This document shows, one piece after another, positions 19,394-31,740 of a DNA stretch of 64,000 nt; position 1 is the first letter of the stretch, and each line of letters begins with the position of its first letter. The translations under genes were made by a program, and so were the position numbers. The notes under the pieces were generated by a model. That model was not told the origin of the DNA, made no database searches, and saw only the letters and a program-made list of their open reading frames with translations. Source of the DNA: Ctenosaura bakeri (lineage: Eukaryota > Chordata > Lepidosauria > Squamata > Iguanidae); NCBI GenBank assembly GCA_948474755.1, contig CAOLHI010000649.1, positions 495,052 through 559,051 on the forward strand. Direction: 5' to 3'.

Positions 19394-21516
19394 CTGTGGA
19401 ATGATCCAAAACAAAAGAGAGATTGTTTGTACAGCTCAAATTCTCCTGTGAATGAAACACTAAATACAATAAGGTCTGGGAATCTAGGACAATACTAACA
19501 GTGTCTACATTTTACATCCACAATGGAAAACTACAGAGGACTGGTTTTTAAAGATACTGTAGACAAAATTGGAAAAAACCTGGGTTACTTAAGTACCTGA
19601 AGTGAAATATTGATAGCCAATTATCAATGCTCCTTCAGAGTATTATAAAGTCTGGTCCCAAGAACTTTACACACATTTTGCTCTTTCTTTAAAACTCACG
19701 TGGAAAGATTTCCATTATAATAAATCAATCTAAGACATCTCCCAAACAGTAGAAAATGTATTTGATTTGCTGCCTTAACAGTGTAAAAGCTATCTGAGGA
19801 GGCTGATTCATTCTACCTCATAGCAAAGTCCTCCTTCACAATTTCACCCCTATTTGCCTATGGGCTGGTCTTCTGATAAGGAAAGATATTTCCATGAAGG
19901 ACACATTAGACAGATGAGCTTGGCAAGCCTGAGTAATGGCAGCCAATCACAGTCTTTGGAATGCTGTTGGGAGGGTACAAGGGAAAGAATATAAATCCAC
20001 CGGCTTGTCTGTTAAGTAGTTAGTTAGGCCTGGGTAGAAATAGAAATATGGACAGGGGCAGATATGAAAGTATTAAAACTGGTTCTTCTCATCTGAGGAG
20101 ATCAGATGGGATAGGGCCAGTCTGGAACAAAAACAAAAAACAAAAAACATAAGGGCTGGGAACAAATAGCAATAGTGAGAGAGGGAACGTTGGTTTGACC
20201 GGAGCTAAGAATGTGGACAGAATTCAAGAAGTATTAACTTCATTTTACCTGCAGTATTACATTTTACCATATATAGAGCCAGTGTCAGGCTAAGGGTTTA
20301 ACTTACTTGATACACAACGTATCTTTAGGGGTTTTTTTCTACATCACTATCTAAAAGTTTTTATTTAAGAATAAGGGGGCTGGTCACACATTTCCACACT
20401 GTCCTCAACAATCAATACATCTGCTTTTCCATTTTAAGTCCCACCTTGGGGCCCAAGAATCAGATTCAGGAAGAGGGTTTAAGCGTGAAAAAGGGTAAAG
20501 TGAGGACTTATTAAATCGGACTTTGTAATGCATGCATAATCTTTGGATCTATTTCAAAGATAACATATGTAGAGATTTTTTTTCATATGACCCCTAAAGC
20601 CACTATCTATTCTCCAGATATGGGTTTCTACCTGAAATATAATAGCAAAAATCCTGTTGGTGCATTACACATGTGTAAGATCCACTACAGAAATGGTTGG
20701 ACATTTTTGTCAGATGAAAGACATCTACATTCAGTTGAAGGTTGTGGAAGCGGAGCTGCACATGTAATGATGCCATTGTGCATGCATATGCATATGTAGA
20801 TACACATCTGTATTTGGTTATGCATGCAGCTGCACAGTGCTGTCCATTCAACACAACTGGTTATGTAGCACAGTCAGTGTGTAACTCTGCATGTGTGTAT
20901 GGATGCTATATAACCCTGAGGTAAAATCTTGGTCACTAAGTTTAGGATAGCAGGATGGCATCCTGTAGTTCATGGTGCTAACCTGCCCGAAAGCAGTGTT
21001 GTTTAGCCAACAGCAATGGGGGTCTCATAAATATATCATGCACAGATACCTTTTACTCTCCCCAAAACCTGTGTTAATTTAAGTTTATGCATAGGTTGAC
21101 CATAAAGCTAACAACTAACCATCTGCAGTACTCATATGCAGTTTTCAAATTCCTCTCACCACAAAGTAACTTAAGAAATTCTCTCTTCTGAAAAGCCTGA
21201 AGCAACAATACTTAGCTAAGTAACATTTCCCTCCCAAAGCAACAGCTGTATGTTTTCATTACAGTGAACTATTGATTAAAGTGACTTTCCAATTATGAAC
21301 TTAAAATACCAAACAAAAACACAAAATATCTTCTGCAGCCAGTGGAATAGCCTCATAAATCCCCCTAAACTGGATTTTTTAGTTCTGACAAGACTTTAAA
21401 TAGGATTCTAGCTTAGTGGAGGGAAGAGAAGAGCAGAGTAACTTTCAACCATTTTGTTTTATTCTGCCATGCATTTCTGGAGCTGGCTGAAATGATTGCT
21501 CACCACATTCTTACTG
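19394..21516. other. Intron, unassigned
   Basis: No coding block, hairpin or named repeat was recognised here. The short ORFs on both strands at 20587-20924 overlap each other in antiparallel and have no domain. Confidence 0.6.
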
Positions 21517-21517
21517 C

Positions 21518-21554
<37 letters not shown>

Positions 21555-21605
21555 TACACACACATACACACACACATACACACACATACACATACATACA
21601 CACAC

Positions 21606-21636
<31 letters not shown>

Positions 21637-21655
21637 TACACACACACACACATAT

Positions 21656-21692
<37 letters not shown>
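21517..21692 (+). repeat. (TA)n(CA)n long microsatellite
   Basis: About 175 bp of TA followed by interrupted CACATA/CACACA units. The histidine/threonine- and cysteine/valine-repeat ORFs in it are artefacts of the repeat. Confidence 0.97.
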
Positions 21693-22059
21693 AAAATGCT
21701 TCAGTGACACTGACATGCAGAAGTTTTACAAAAAGAGATGGGGAGATGAAAAGGCATTCAGTGTATTTGGGACTTCTCTCTTTCCTGCCACTCTCCTGGC
21801 ACTTTTGTTCGGAATATGAAGGAGGCTTTTCTTGCTAAGTATGGAATTTGCTTCTGAGGGAGGTCAGGTTGACCCCCATGCTCTTCTTCTTCCACTGAAA
21901 GGCAAAGCCCCTTTTGACAACTGACCAGTCATGGAGGAAAGTTCAAATCAAAGCACTGGTTTTTGATTTCTTAAGGACTCAATGGCCCTTGTGGTCTCTT
22001 CCAGCAATATGATTCAGTGAATGACCAAAGGTCTGTTTATATAAGCAAAGTCTTTGCGT

Positions 22060-22432
22060 GTGAGTGAAAAAAAGAGTGGGAAGGGGCAACCAAGACATCC
22101 TTGGGAAGAAGTTCCACAGTGTGGGATTAGCCAGTGGGAAGGCTCTCCCCTGTGCCCTCACCAAATACACTGTGAAGGTGGTTAGATGGAGAGAAAGCCT
22201 TTCTTCCAAAATGGAAGTACTTAGGCAGACTCATATGGGGAGATATCCACTTTCAGACAGCCTGGACTGAAGCCATAAAGGGCTTTAAAGATCATAACCA
22301 GTGCTTTGAATTGTACCTGCAAACAGATTCGTAGTGAGAGAAGCTGTTTAAACAAGGCAGTTATATGCTCCCTAGGTCTAAACTGGGGAATATACTGAGA
22401 TCTACCTCTGTCACTGAATGTCCAGGTGGGAT
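22060..22432. mobile_element. L2/CR1-like LINE 3'-region fragment
   Basis: Contains gaagttccacagtgtgggat, ggaaggctctcccctgtgcc and gggctttaaagatcataacc/agtgctttgaattgtacctg, the recurring 3' region of reptilian L2/CR1-like repeats. It is followed directly by an RT fragment of the same class. Confidence 0.65.
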
Positions 22433-22454
22433 CCATAGCTTGGGCTTGGGTCCA

Positions 22455-23190
22455 AGTTCAGCTGGAAGGTTGTGTACATCCTTCCTCAATATGGATAACT
22501 TAGCCACAGTAGTTTATGTACCATTAAGTTGTCAATTAGACTACTGTAATTCACTCTACATGGGGCTGCCTTTGAACAAGATTCATAAGCTGAAGGTTTT
22601 GCAAACCACAACAAAACTGTACAGAAATTATATGACCCTGCTCTTAAAGGAATTGCACTGGCTGCAAGAAGACTTCCAGGATGGATTCAAGGGGATGGTG
22701 GTGACATTCAAAACATTAAAGATCTCAATACCTGAATCTCAATACCTGAAGGAATGCTTCTGCCTACATACACCTGAATGAGGTCTGCCGGAGGGACACT
22801 CTCATGATTCCCATCACTAGGAGGAATACACTATGGGAGAACACGGGAGAGGGCCTTTGTGGCTGTAGCATTCCAGTAGTGGAATGCCCTCCCCTTGGAG
22901 GCTGAATTAGCTAACTTGGCTTTATTCTGCCACCATGTAAAAACACTGCCTTTTATTAAAACTAAAATGGCCGGGAGGCTAACTTATTTCTTCCAAAGCA
23001 GGCATTTGCATGGTTTTAAACTCATTTAATCTTTTAACCTGTTTAAACCGGTTGGTGTGTTTTTAACCTGTTTAACCTGTTTTTATTGTTTTAGATTCTA
23101 AATTGTTTTAAACTGTTTAAACTGGTTTTAATTGTATACCACCTAGAGATATTATGGTATAAGGCAGGATATAACTATTTTAAGAAATGA
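22455..23190 (+). pseudogene. L2/CR1-like LINE, RT C-terminus and 3' UTR
   Basis: Plus-strand translation shows LDYCNSLYMGLPLNKIHKL, LKELHWL and the FKGMVVTFKTL segment of the L2/CR1 RT C-terminal region, but with frameshifts. The 3' part has the ggaatgccctccccttggag and repeated tttaacctgttt stretches and ends near gaaatgaataaat. Confidence 0.8.
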
Positions 23191-23397
23191 ATAAATCCCC
23201 CTTGGTGCAGCAGATTTTTTTAAACGGTGGATGCATTGGTGCCAAAGAAGTTTTTTTTTTTTTTTAGCCCCAAGATGGGGAGAGGGAGGGAGAAAATTCA
23301 GGACAAAAAATGAGGTTGGGAAGGTTTATCTACAAGCAGTGACTCTGATCCAGATTTAGGCCTATGTGCTTATAAGTAAATGAGAAAGGAAAGGAGT

Positions 23398-23485
23398 TGT
23401 GCCTTCAGGTCTTCTGTTGACTACTGGTGTCCCCATGAATTTCATAGGGTTTTCTTAGGCAAGGGATACTCAGAGGCAGTTTAGT
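23398..23485 (-). mobile_element. SINE 3' fragment
   Basis: gccttcaggtcttctgttga...atgaatttcatagggtttt cttaggcaagggatactcag matches the SINE tail block at 15494-15562 in the same orientation. Confidence 0.65.
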
Positions 23486-24124
23486 AGTTCCTTATGTTAC
23501 ATATTAGCTATAGTATAGGAGCTGTAGTCCAAAATATTAACAATTACAGGCTCTAGTTTAGCCTAGTCATCAGGCAAAGTCTATTCTTTTCTCACTTATC
23601 TTTGACGGCTGTTAGGGATGGTTCTTCCCTCCTCAGTTGGCTCCACTAGTTTACGTAAATTGTTTACTACTTCAAACTATGGTTTATTATAGCTTCCCTT
23701 GGAAATGATGGAGTAAGCCTACTTAAAATAAAACAGTTATTCTTGTGCTGTAGTGAATGAGAAGCCTAATTTACACAGGGGATTCTGTGTGGCCACTGTA
23801 GCCAATTCAGAACTTTGGATCAGCATTTTTGTGCAACCATAATCCATCACAGTACTGGTGCTCCCACAAGGAAGATACCCACAGTGCAATTCCACTCTGG
23901 TCAAACCCAAGCTAAAAAACGGTAATCATACTACAAACTTCAAATCAAACTAAGGTTTCTTGATCAATTTCAGTTCATGCTTCAAACCCAAAGCCTCACT
24001 TTTTCTTAGACCAACAACACACATACTTACTTTGTACACTAACATTCCCACTATCAGTATTTGTAAAACCTTTGGCATATAAAAGTAAGTAAGGAAGAAA
24101 AGTATCTGTTTTAGAGTAATCAAA

Positions 24125-24218
24125 TTAACAATGCAATCCAATGAATATGTCTACTCAGAAATAAGCACTGTTGAATCCAATGGGGTTTATTCCCAAGAGA
24201 CAGTGTATAAGATTGCAG
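24125..24218. repeat. Small near-palindromic MITE (tgcaatcc...ggattgca type), copy 1
   Basis: Outer tgcaatcca and aagattgca with inner tactcagaaataag and gggtttattccca. The same roughly 90-bp layout recurs at 52570-52660 and 63470-63562. It is non-coding. Confidence 0.55.
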
Positions 24219-25533
24219 TATGTGTATATGCATCTGTCTGTGCATATATCATAACAATATGTGCTTTCAAGGGTAGATTTTCCAGTTTGTACAATGTGTT
24301 GCCTCCAATATCAGGATAGGAAGCTACATGTATCCAAACCAGAGCTTGCAAAAGCTACTGGTTTTGATTTAAATTTCCAGAATCTACCATCCAGCACAAC
24401 CACCAGGTGGCTGGGGGATTTTGAAAGTTGTAGTCTAAAAACATAGCATTTCCAGACTCCTGCAATTGTAGCTACAGGGAGTTGAGAATCTGGGGCACAT
24501 TTTCCTATGTGTTTGCTTTTACATATCACCTTTCAAATTGCATACTGATTCCATATTAAAAAATAGAACCCCAGTATTTGACAACACTTCACCCCATACA
24601 ATCCTGCAGACCACTGTAAATTTATACCAATCATGAGTGAAACTGCAATGCAGTTTGTACAGAAATAGTGACATAGATAAGAAACTACATTCAGCAAAGA
24701 TACTTAACAGACATTAAAATGAGATAAGAGAACCTTTCAAAAGCTTATAGTTTTCATTTCAAAGAAACAGAGTAATCTTAAACATCAATAAAGATATCCA
24801 TATTTCAATAAGAACATTAAAAAAAGAATGCTGAGCTAGAGGCTGCAATAAAACATTGCCTTCTGTGCAAATAATATATTATATAAAATGACATTTTTAT
24901 CAACAATCCTTTTAAACACCAAAGAGAATGTTCTTTCTTGACAATATTTATTTTCTCTAGAACAAAGAAGCTGATTTATTGATTAGAAAAGGCTTGTAAT
25001 AATCTTCTCCACATTTCTCCTATTTGCTAAAACTGAATGAAATACCTAATAAAAACAATATAACCATTAAGCTCGCACCCTCAATCATCTACTAGCCTGC
25101 TAAAGATGGCACACAACAAGAAATCCGTTAATTCTTACCATAGGTACAGATGTAACATTAGTGAGATGAGAAATGAGAAGGATTTAAGATTACAACATGC
25201 AACTCATTTTTCTTGACAATTTGTGACTGTTTGGATACTTAAAAAAATACTGAAGTTGAAGGAGATTAACTAAAACACTAAAGGGTCACTTTTCCCATTT
25301 TCATTAAGAATGACGATGAAAGGAAAATTGAGAGACCTAATCGCTAGTAATGTATGACTTACTGAGCAATTTGTAACAAGTAGATTGCACGCAGAAAAGC
25401 ATTTTAATATATGAACTCCTGCTTTAACCTTCAGTCTCCCTTTTCCCATTCACTTTCAAACAGAAAGACACAATGGCACCCCTTTCAGAAAGCATGCATT
25501 CATTCTTTCCCTCTCTCGCTCTCCCCCTCTCAC
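24219..25533. other. Intron; one fold-back fragment, otherwise unassigned
   Basis: About 24365-24490 carries paired ttccagaatctaccatc and ggattttgaaagttgtagtc, a short fold-back remnant. The rest up to the exon 7 donor is AT-rich intron with nothing recognised. Confidence 0.5.
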
Positions 25534-25588
25534 CTCTTTCCTGGCCCGCAGGACTTGTTTCTCCAGTTCCTCAGGTATCATCTTACCT
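25534..25588 (-). CDS. GADL1: GADL1 visible exon 7 (GKMIPEELEKQV)
   Basis: This 55-nt exon has one leading base completing Arg, then 18 codons (GKMIPEELEKQVLRARKE). The acceptor is gtcccatAG|AGGTAAG and the donor is AAAGAG|GTGAGA. The acceptor choice is fixed by reading frame, because starting two bases later would lose the Arg. The following intron is 6140 nt. Confidence 0.94.
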
Positions 25589-25697
25589 CTATGGGACACA
25601 GATTTAAAACTTTTCAGTTACGTTCAAACAGGTTACACTTACAGCACTACTGCATTTCAAAAGGATCAGCCCAATTCAGTGGTTACGGTTCCCTTAC

Positions 25698-25777
25698 CTT
25701 TCATCGCTTTTGATGAAATACACATTTTGCGTGCCAATTCCCAAAAATGATGCCGCCTTCTTCACAGAGTAATGACA
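25698..25777 (-). CDS. GADL1: GADL1 visible exon 6 (CHYS, PLP-stacking His)
   Basis: This 80-nt exon begins exactly with CHYSVKKAASFLG. The His of HYS is the residue that stacks on the PLP ring in group II decarboxylases. It ends inside the Arg codon of DERGKM. The acceptor is gcatttacatAG|TGTCAT and the donor is GAAAG|GTAAGG. A 109-nt mini-intron separates it from the next exon. Confidence 0.95.
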
Positions 25778-26786
25778 CTATGTAAATGCAAGGGATGTGA
25801 AAAAGTAAATTAAATAAGAAATTAACAACAGACCTATCATTAAAGAGATTTCCTTAAGCAAGAAAGTTGCAAATGCTAAGTTTAAAACAAAAACAAAAAC
25901 AGAAGCTCAAAAGCCCAAGTTCAGGCCTGGAATACCAAAGCAGGTGATCTTTATCCTTGCTCTTCCTCAAAGTAGAACGGAATATTGAACTTTTTGAACT
26001 TAAATCTAATCAGACATTTAATGTATATCCCAATTTTCATGGCTGTATGGTATTGCTAGGATGAGATGTCAAACTACAAATAAAAAAACAAAAAATAGGC
26101 ATTTAAAACAAAATTATCACTTTACTCCCATAATGAAGGCTTCTACATTCAACAGTTTCCAGTCTCCATATCCAGTCTTATTCTTGTCCTAAAAATTTAT
26201 ATCCAATTATTAAGTTTTCACTTGATGTACAGAAAAGTAAGATCAGATTTCACCTAGGATGATAGCTGGTAAAATAACCCATGACTGGCATTATCAACTC
26301 ACCCACTGGCTACAAATGTGGGGTAATTTTCTATGGTGATATAGTCTGTTTTCACTAATAGACTTCCTAAAAGAAGTGACAGAAGGGCCTCCAAGGAGAA
26401 ACCAGTGGCAGTTGGGTCAACTGGACCAACAGGCCAGGGTAGCCAGAAAAGTCAGAGTCAATTGCAAGCAGAGTGAACTATTCTGTTTAGGCTCCTTGTC
26501 TTCCCTTAACATTGCACTACAATTCTTCAACAGACAAGTGAAACTTTTGGCCCTCTAGAAATTTTGAACTAGAAATCCCATAATCTTTTACCATTGACCA
26601 TGCCAACCAGAGCTTCTGAGCATCACCATCACAGGGTGAGAAAATCAGGCTTAGGATAACATATTGCCAGGGGCATCTGTTCAGATTACACAACCACATG
26701 GTTCACTCTGAGGAGAGTAGAGAGAGATGCTTCTAGAGCCAGCTTCTGTAATTGGACACGCACTCTCCTCAATCTTGCAGGAAATC
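25778..26786. other. Intron with a fold-back fragment
   Basis: AT-rich. About 26534-26640 holds a ttggccctctagaaatttt...acc type fold-back repeat related to the family at 950 and 62586. Nothing else is supported. Confidence 0.5.
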
Positions 26787-27104
26787 CAGTATGACCCCCG
26801 TATCTGCAGGGGATTGGTTCTGCCCCCACCCTCCCCGTGGATAAGGAAATCCATGGATAGTACTGAATGTCCCAGGCCCGATCACAGTGAGCCCTAGGCC
26901 TGTGGCTGGAGGCGAGAAAACAGTGGGGAACATGATCCTGCACTGCCAGGTGTTTTACCACCGGGTGCCACGGCAGTCAGGCCCTGGGCCTGCAGCTGGA
27001 GGCAGGAAAACTGCAGGCAGCACGATCCTGCACTCCCTGCCATTTTCAACTGCAGATTACTGGATCAGCAAATTATGAATCCACGGATATGGGGGTTGCA
27101 TTAT
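26787..27104. mobile_element. Tigger-like (TcMar) non-autonomous element, copy 2
   Basis: The left end is cagtatgacccccgtatctg and the right end gaatccacggatatgggggt. These are inverted copies of the gacccccgtatc-cgtgg terminus. The internal sequence is duplicated: ggccctgggcctgcagctgg at about 26970-27000 resembles the cctaggcctgtggctgg block at 26893. Confidence 0.65.
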
Positions 27105-27275
27105 AGATTGATCTCTTCTTCTGTACCAGACTCAAACGTGGATATAAAACAAGTGGGTGGGACTGGTATCATCTCAGGTCTGCTGAGACACTTCCTCTCA
27201 GATCTAATGAGAAACAAAGGAAGAAGGACCCAAACCAGAGAAGCTCAAGAAGGCTGAATTTTCCTAAATACAAAT

Positions 27276-27470
27276 TTGGAGTGGTGCAGTGGTTTGAGCA
27301 TTTGACAACAACCTTTGGAGGTCAGGGTTTGATTTCCTGCTCAGCCATGGAAACCCACCAAGTGACCTTGGGTGTGTCAAACACTCTCATCCCCAGAAAA
27401 CCCTGGGATAGGTTCACCTTTAGGGTTACCATAATTTGGAATCAATTTGGAGGCACACAGCGACAACAAC
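27276..27470 (+). mobile_element. BovB-tailed SINE (Sauria-SINE-like), full length
   Basis: A-box-like tggtgcagtggtttgagca; B-box-like ggtcagggtttgatttcc; body block gctcagccatggaaaccc/gtgaccttgg; and a BovB-like tail taccataatttggaatcaa then tttggaggcacacagcgac with a final CAACAA run. This layout matches squamate SINEs mobilised by BovB. A BovB copy lies 13 kb away in the same gene. Confidence 0.82.
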
Positions 27471-27603
27471 ATGGACCCTGGAAATACAAGACCTTGTACA
27501 AGCCCATTATCATAAGGTGAAAAAAGATGAAAGGTGTGTAGTAGCTATGGCTAGAATCCTGTTGGACAGTCCCAACAAGAACAGAATTTTGAGTCAAAAC
27601 TTA

Positions 27604-27661
27604 GAGAGGAAGAGGAGAGAGAGAGAGAGACAGACAGACAGACAAAGAGAGAGAGAGAGAC
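27604..27661 (+). repeat. (GA)n/(GACA)n microsatellite
   Basis: GAGA and CAGA runs; the charged ORFs here are artefacts. Confidence 0.95.
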
Positions 27662-27745
27662 AAAAAAGATGCAATAAGACAGAACATATGAGGAAATCCC
27701 CCCACTGCCAAGGAAGTCCAGGTTCCTGGCACTGCCATCTCTTGT

Positions 27746-28511
27746 CATATCCTCCAACTCTCCTGATTTGCAGGGACAGTCCTGATAAATCCTTCATTGT
27801 CCCACTCTTTTCTAGTTGCTTTTAAAACGTCTCCTTTGTTCTCAGCCTATGTTAACTGTTGTAAACTGCATTCAAAGTGCAAAATCAGTTTGCACTCAAT
27901 TAACTCAGTGGGAGAAGAGAAGAAGAAGGGCAGAATCTTGGGCCCTTTCCGCACGTTACCTGCTCGCGGAGGTGGTGGGTGCCATTCATGCAAGCAGCCT
28001 CTTGCGCGAGGCACTCGCATAGCTCCTCCGTTCTCCCGCAGCTGGGATGCCAGTTGCGCAGCCGTTACGCAAACGCCCCGCCCCTTCCTTCCGCAGTGCA
28101 GCCTGGGAGCTGTAGGCTGCGCTGGGGGAGGAAGCGCGACCGGCCCAGCTCACCCAACACACCGCAGGGCAGGTAAGTGCGTGAGGGCCCCGGAAGCATT
28201 GTGCGACCACGCAGCATTTTCGGCTTAGAGCCGAAAATAAAAAAATCCATGTGCGCTCTTGAGCGTCACGTAAATGGGAGTGTGTTGTACGGACTGCTGC
28301 TCCCATTTACACAACGCTCAAGGGGCCCTATCGCAAAAGAAACTGCGCGCGAAAAGGGCATTGGAAGCAGGATCAGTCAAAAGCAAATTGCTGCACCCTA
28401 TCCTAGTCTGTCTGTTCTTCCTTGTTAATAAATTGTGCAGTCTTGACCACATCCTGATGTAGCTTGGCCACATGTGTCCTGATTTTCATCTGTCAAATGT
28501 TGGAGGGTATG
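27746..28511. mobile_element. DNA element with cataccctccaac ends, interrupted
   Basis: The left end is catatcctccaactctcctg and the right end caaatgttggagggtatg, its inverse. The family recurs at 41718, 45983 and 58204. This copy is split by the GC-rich element at 27941-28360, giving a clear age order. Confidence 0.7.
27941..28360. mobile_element. GC-rich inverted-repeat DNA element, copy B
   Basis: Ends ggccctttccgcac and gcgcgcgaaaagggca. It is flanked by TTG on both sides (27938-27940 and 28361-28363). Inside is a perfect hairpin, attttcggcttagagccgaaaat, and a second hairpin with arms gagcgtcacgtaaatgggag / ctcccatttacacaacgctc. It is non-coding and has the opposite orientation to copy D. 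Confidence 0.8.
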
Positions 28512-31500
28512 CTTGCTATGTCCACTGCCAGTACACAGTCCCAAACTTGCCACACACACCAGATACAACCTTTGGGTGGAAAAAGACTGCCCTCCCTCAG
28601 TATAGACAAACTGGGTTCAGGCACAGAGATGATCTTGCAAATAGACAAAATTAACTTTTGAATTGGCCCTAACCATTGTAATTTCATATGAATAACAGTA
28701 TGTGTAAAGTCAGTCACGTATATTCTAACAATCCTCTCTGAATTTGCAGCAAATCCTGAAAGGCTCTGCATGACTTCATATAGCTCCAGAATGTTCAGCA
28801 TGTGGCCAGAAAAGCCTACAAGAATTGGCTAGCTTTAGTAGAATGATAAATATTTTTCTGTACTTTAGTAAATGAACAGAAAACCAGAGCCAATTCTTAA
28901 TGTTATTTAAGGGTTAAATTAATGGATTTGCTGACAACTCCTGCGAGCAAAAAAGTCCTGAATTGTTTCATTGCATACAGCAAGTGAAACCAGTTGGTTA
29001 ATTAATTCAGTTTTCTTCCAGATTGTTCACAGAAATGCAGTTACAGAGAAATATAATTATGAAAAATCTACAATACCTTAATATGTAGGTATGAATATAT
29101 TAAAGGTATTCAAGTCCATCACACTTCTTTTTATGAAATGAATCATCTCAAAAGGTCACTCGCTTTTTTATAAAAAAGTCTTTCCCTTGTTTTAAACTAA
29201 ATGTACAGAATATACTATCAGCCACCATCAGCCAATCTTTCAAACGTGACACATTCACAAAACCTTTAGAATTCATTCAGACTGTTGTGTGAATAACATA
29301 CATAGGTAGATAATTAATCTTCTGTTACACTGAATTACATCAATAATGAAATACGTGTGCAGAGCTACAATGTACCATTCACTAGAGATTTGGATACTGG
29401 CAGCAGAGTTTCATTTGAATTACAAGTGATTTCTACAAAATAGCTCCTTATTAGTACACTAACAGCCATCTATTAAGTTCAGTTGAAAAGAGTGTGACAT
29501 TGAATTATTGGGGAAAATGTCAGACCTCTCAGGGCTCAGAAAACAATAGCTCAGCAAATTCTACAAGACAGCAAACAAACGAAAAGCACAAAAACATAGT
29601 TCTTGCTATGAGCTGGATAAGAACAGGACAAAATTACAAGTAAAGGTTCAAAACCCACGTCTGATTTTGCCTCGTTTTAACAGATCACAGTGCATATATC
29701 ATGGACAATGGAGTTAGTGCAAAAGTAAAAGTGGAGGTCACATGTATAAGGGAGGGAAGGGAAAAGGAAGACATGCAAAGCATGTAATCCATGGCTCAAG
29801 GAGACATGTTCCTTTAGCAACAAACCATATCTTTAAAAGAGATGGAGGAAGGCAATAGCACCTTTGAGACTATAGCACCTTTGAGACTAAGAGCAAAGGA
29901 GAGATTTCTAGCTAACTTTTTTATGGGCAGAAGTTTATGCTAGAAATTTCTTCTTCCTAGTTAATCTCAAAGGTGTTACTGGATTCACTTCTGTCAGAGG
30001 ATAAGCAACTGTACAAGTCTGAGGGCTGTATTAGCTCTTCAGAAGACCTTGGAGGACAATCCCAACCCACTGTATACATGCATCCAAAACTCAATTTTGC
30101 CCCCAAATGCCCCCAACTCCCTCTGGGGGCATGGGGGGCATTTATCCCATGTTTTAAGGTACATTTTGGGCCATTTTAGGAACAGGAGAGATCTTTCTAT
30201 CAACCAGAGATGAACAGAAGTCACTACCTGTTCACCCCATTTCAAAATAGACTCTCCTGGACCTAAATTGCCTCAGATGGCCAAAATGTAGAAAATTTCC
30301 CTTGGGGGTGGAGTCCCCAAAATTCCCAGTGGGCCACATGTAACCTACAGGCCATAATTTACTTATGCCTGTTTTATTTGTTTTTATGCTAAAACAGTCA
30401 AAAACAGCTATTGCTCTGAATACTGAACAAGTATTTTTATTATATCTGAACATAGGCTAAGTCATGCAAATTTAAGGACTAAATGAAGAGAGAGAGTCAC
30501 TCCTGTTATTTATTAAAAACTGAAGTAGACAATTAAGAATGCTTTGCCATGGAAAATGCAAATTGCCATTTAAATTCAGGCATCAAAGTGCAGATTTTTC
30601 CACTTAACTCAGGCAAAACAGCAAATCCCAGGCAACAATTTCAATTTACTTCTGAAATGGATTGTTCTCTCAAAATCTGGCCCATAAGTAAATTGAAATA
30701 GTAAAAATAACAACAACAACAACAACAACAACAACCAGTTGTAAAAATGGCAAGCCAGTCTCATTGCTTTTAGGGAGATGTAATTTTTCATTATCAGTTC
30801 AGTAAACATTAAGCAGCATGAAAAGAAAGTCTCTTCAGATACAAAACAGATGTTTTGGTTCTGTCATTGCCATTTCTAAAAAACTGTGAAATGAGTGTGA
30901 AATAGTTATGCTTTAACTTAAACCAGCATCTCTCTACTCCATGGTGAGTAAAAGAGGCCAAAAAAACAAACAAACAAAAAAACACCCACAAACAAATGTT
31001 TTCTTCACTTTTTCCTCTTCACTGTTAGAAAGCTACCTGCCAGTGAGAGTAATTCATCAAGAAAGAATGAGCACAGTGAGGAAAAATACACAGAAAAGCC
31101 AAAAGGCAAAACTATGAAGCACTGATTACTAATGAACTGAATCAGAGGAGGGGTACCTCTCCCCAAAAGTGGGGTAGATCCCTGCCCTCACTTAATTTCT
31201 CAGTATTGGCTGGACTAGCAACCAGCCAATATAGAAGAGTGAGGAACCTAAATAAGTATACTGGAAAGGAACAGCTGGTAAAGCAACAGTTGGTGGAAGC
31301 ACATCCGAAAGAGGAAAGCCAAGTAGGTGGTGGGAGGACATCCCCTAGAATGTCATATGACTTTTATAAACCTTGGTGATTAAGCTCAGCCATGATTCAT
31401 AGGCCCAGAGGTCAAAACTGCCAGTCTACCCACACAATAAATTCAGTCCATTTCTTTGGGGTTGCTTCTTCAACTGACAAGTTCTGGAATACAGTTTGGG

Positions 31501-31624
31501 TTCCAGCTTTGTGCTTTCTAGACTGCAGATTTGTCTTTTGATGCTGACAGTAACAATGTTTTTGCTGAAGTTTTCCCTTGCATGAGATGCTTTATTATTA
31601 CAATAAGAGAGAAAGGTTTCTTAC
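28512..31624. other. Intron, mostly unassigned
   Basis: AT-rich intron. A short tandem repeat of tagcacctttgagacta lies at 29857-29890, a (CAA)n run at 30709-30735, and a C/G-rich unclassified block at about 30090-30360. No coding signal. Confidence 0.6.
30709..30735 (+). repeat. (CAA)n microsatellite
   Basis: Nine CAA units. Confidence 0.9.
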
Positions 31625-31740
31625 CTCATCAGATGTAAACAGAACCAGCCGGGGCATCCCTGAAAGCCCCCGTTCCTTTATGTCAGGGCAATATTGGTAT
31701 CTTGCCAAGTTCATTGCATACATGTTAGAAACAGAGCCAC
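31625..31740 (-). CDS. GADL1: GADL1 visible exon 5 (GGSVSNMY)
   Basis: This 116-nt exon has two leading nt and then 38 codons, from GSVSNMYAMN to LFTSDE. GGS(V/I)SNMY is a family hallmark near the cofactor phosphate. The acceptor is ctcctcccAG|GTGGC and the donor is GATGAG|GTAAGA, ending in phase 0. The human protein has Ala where this one has Asp in the TS-x-E-CHYS stretch, a tolerated position. Confidence 0.95.
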
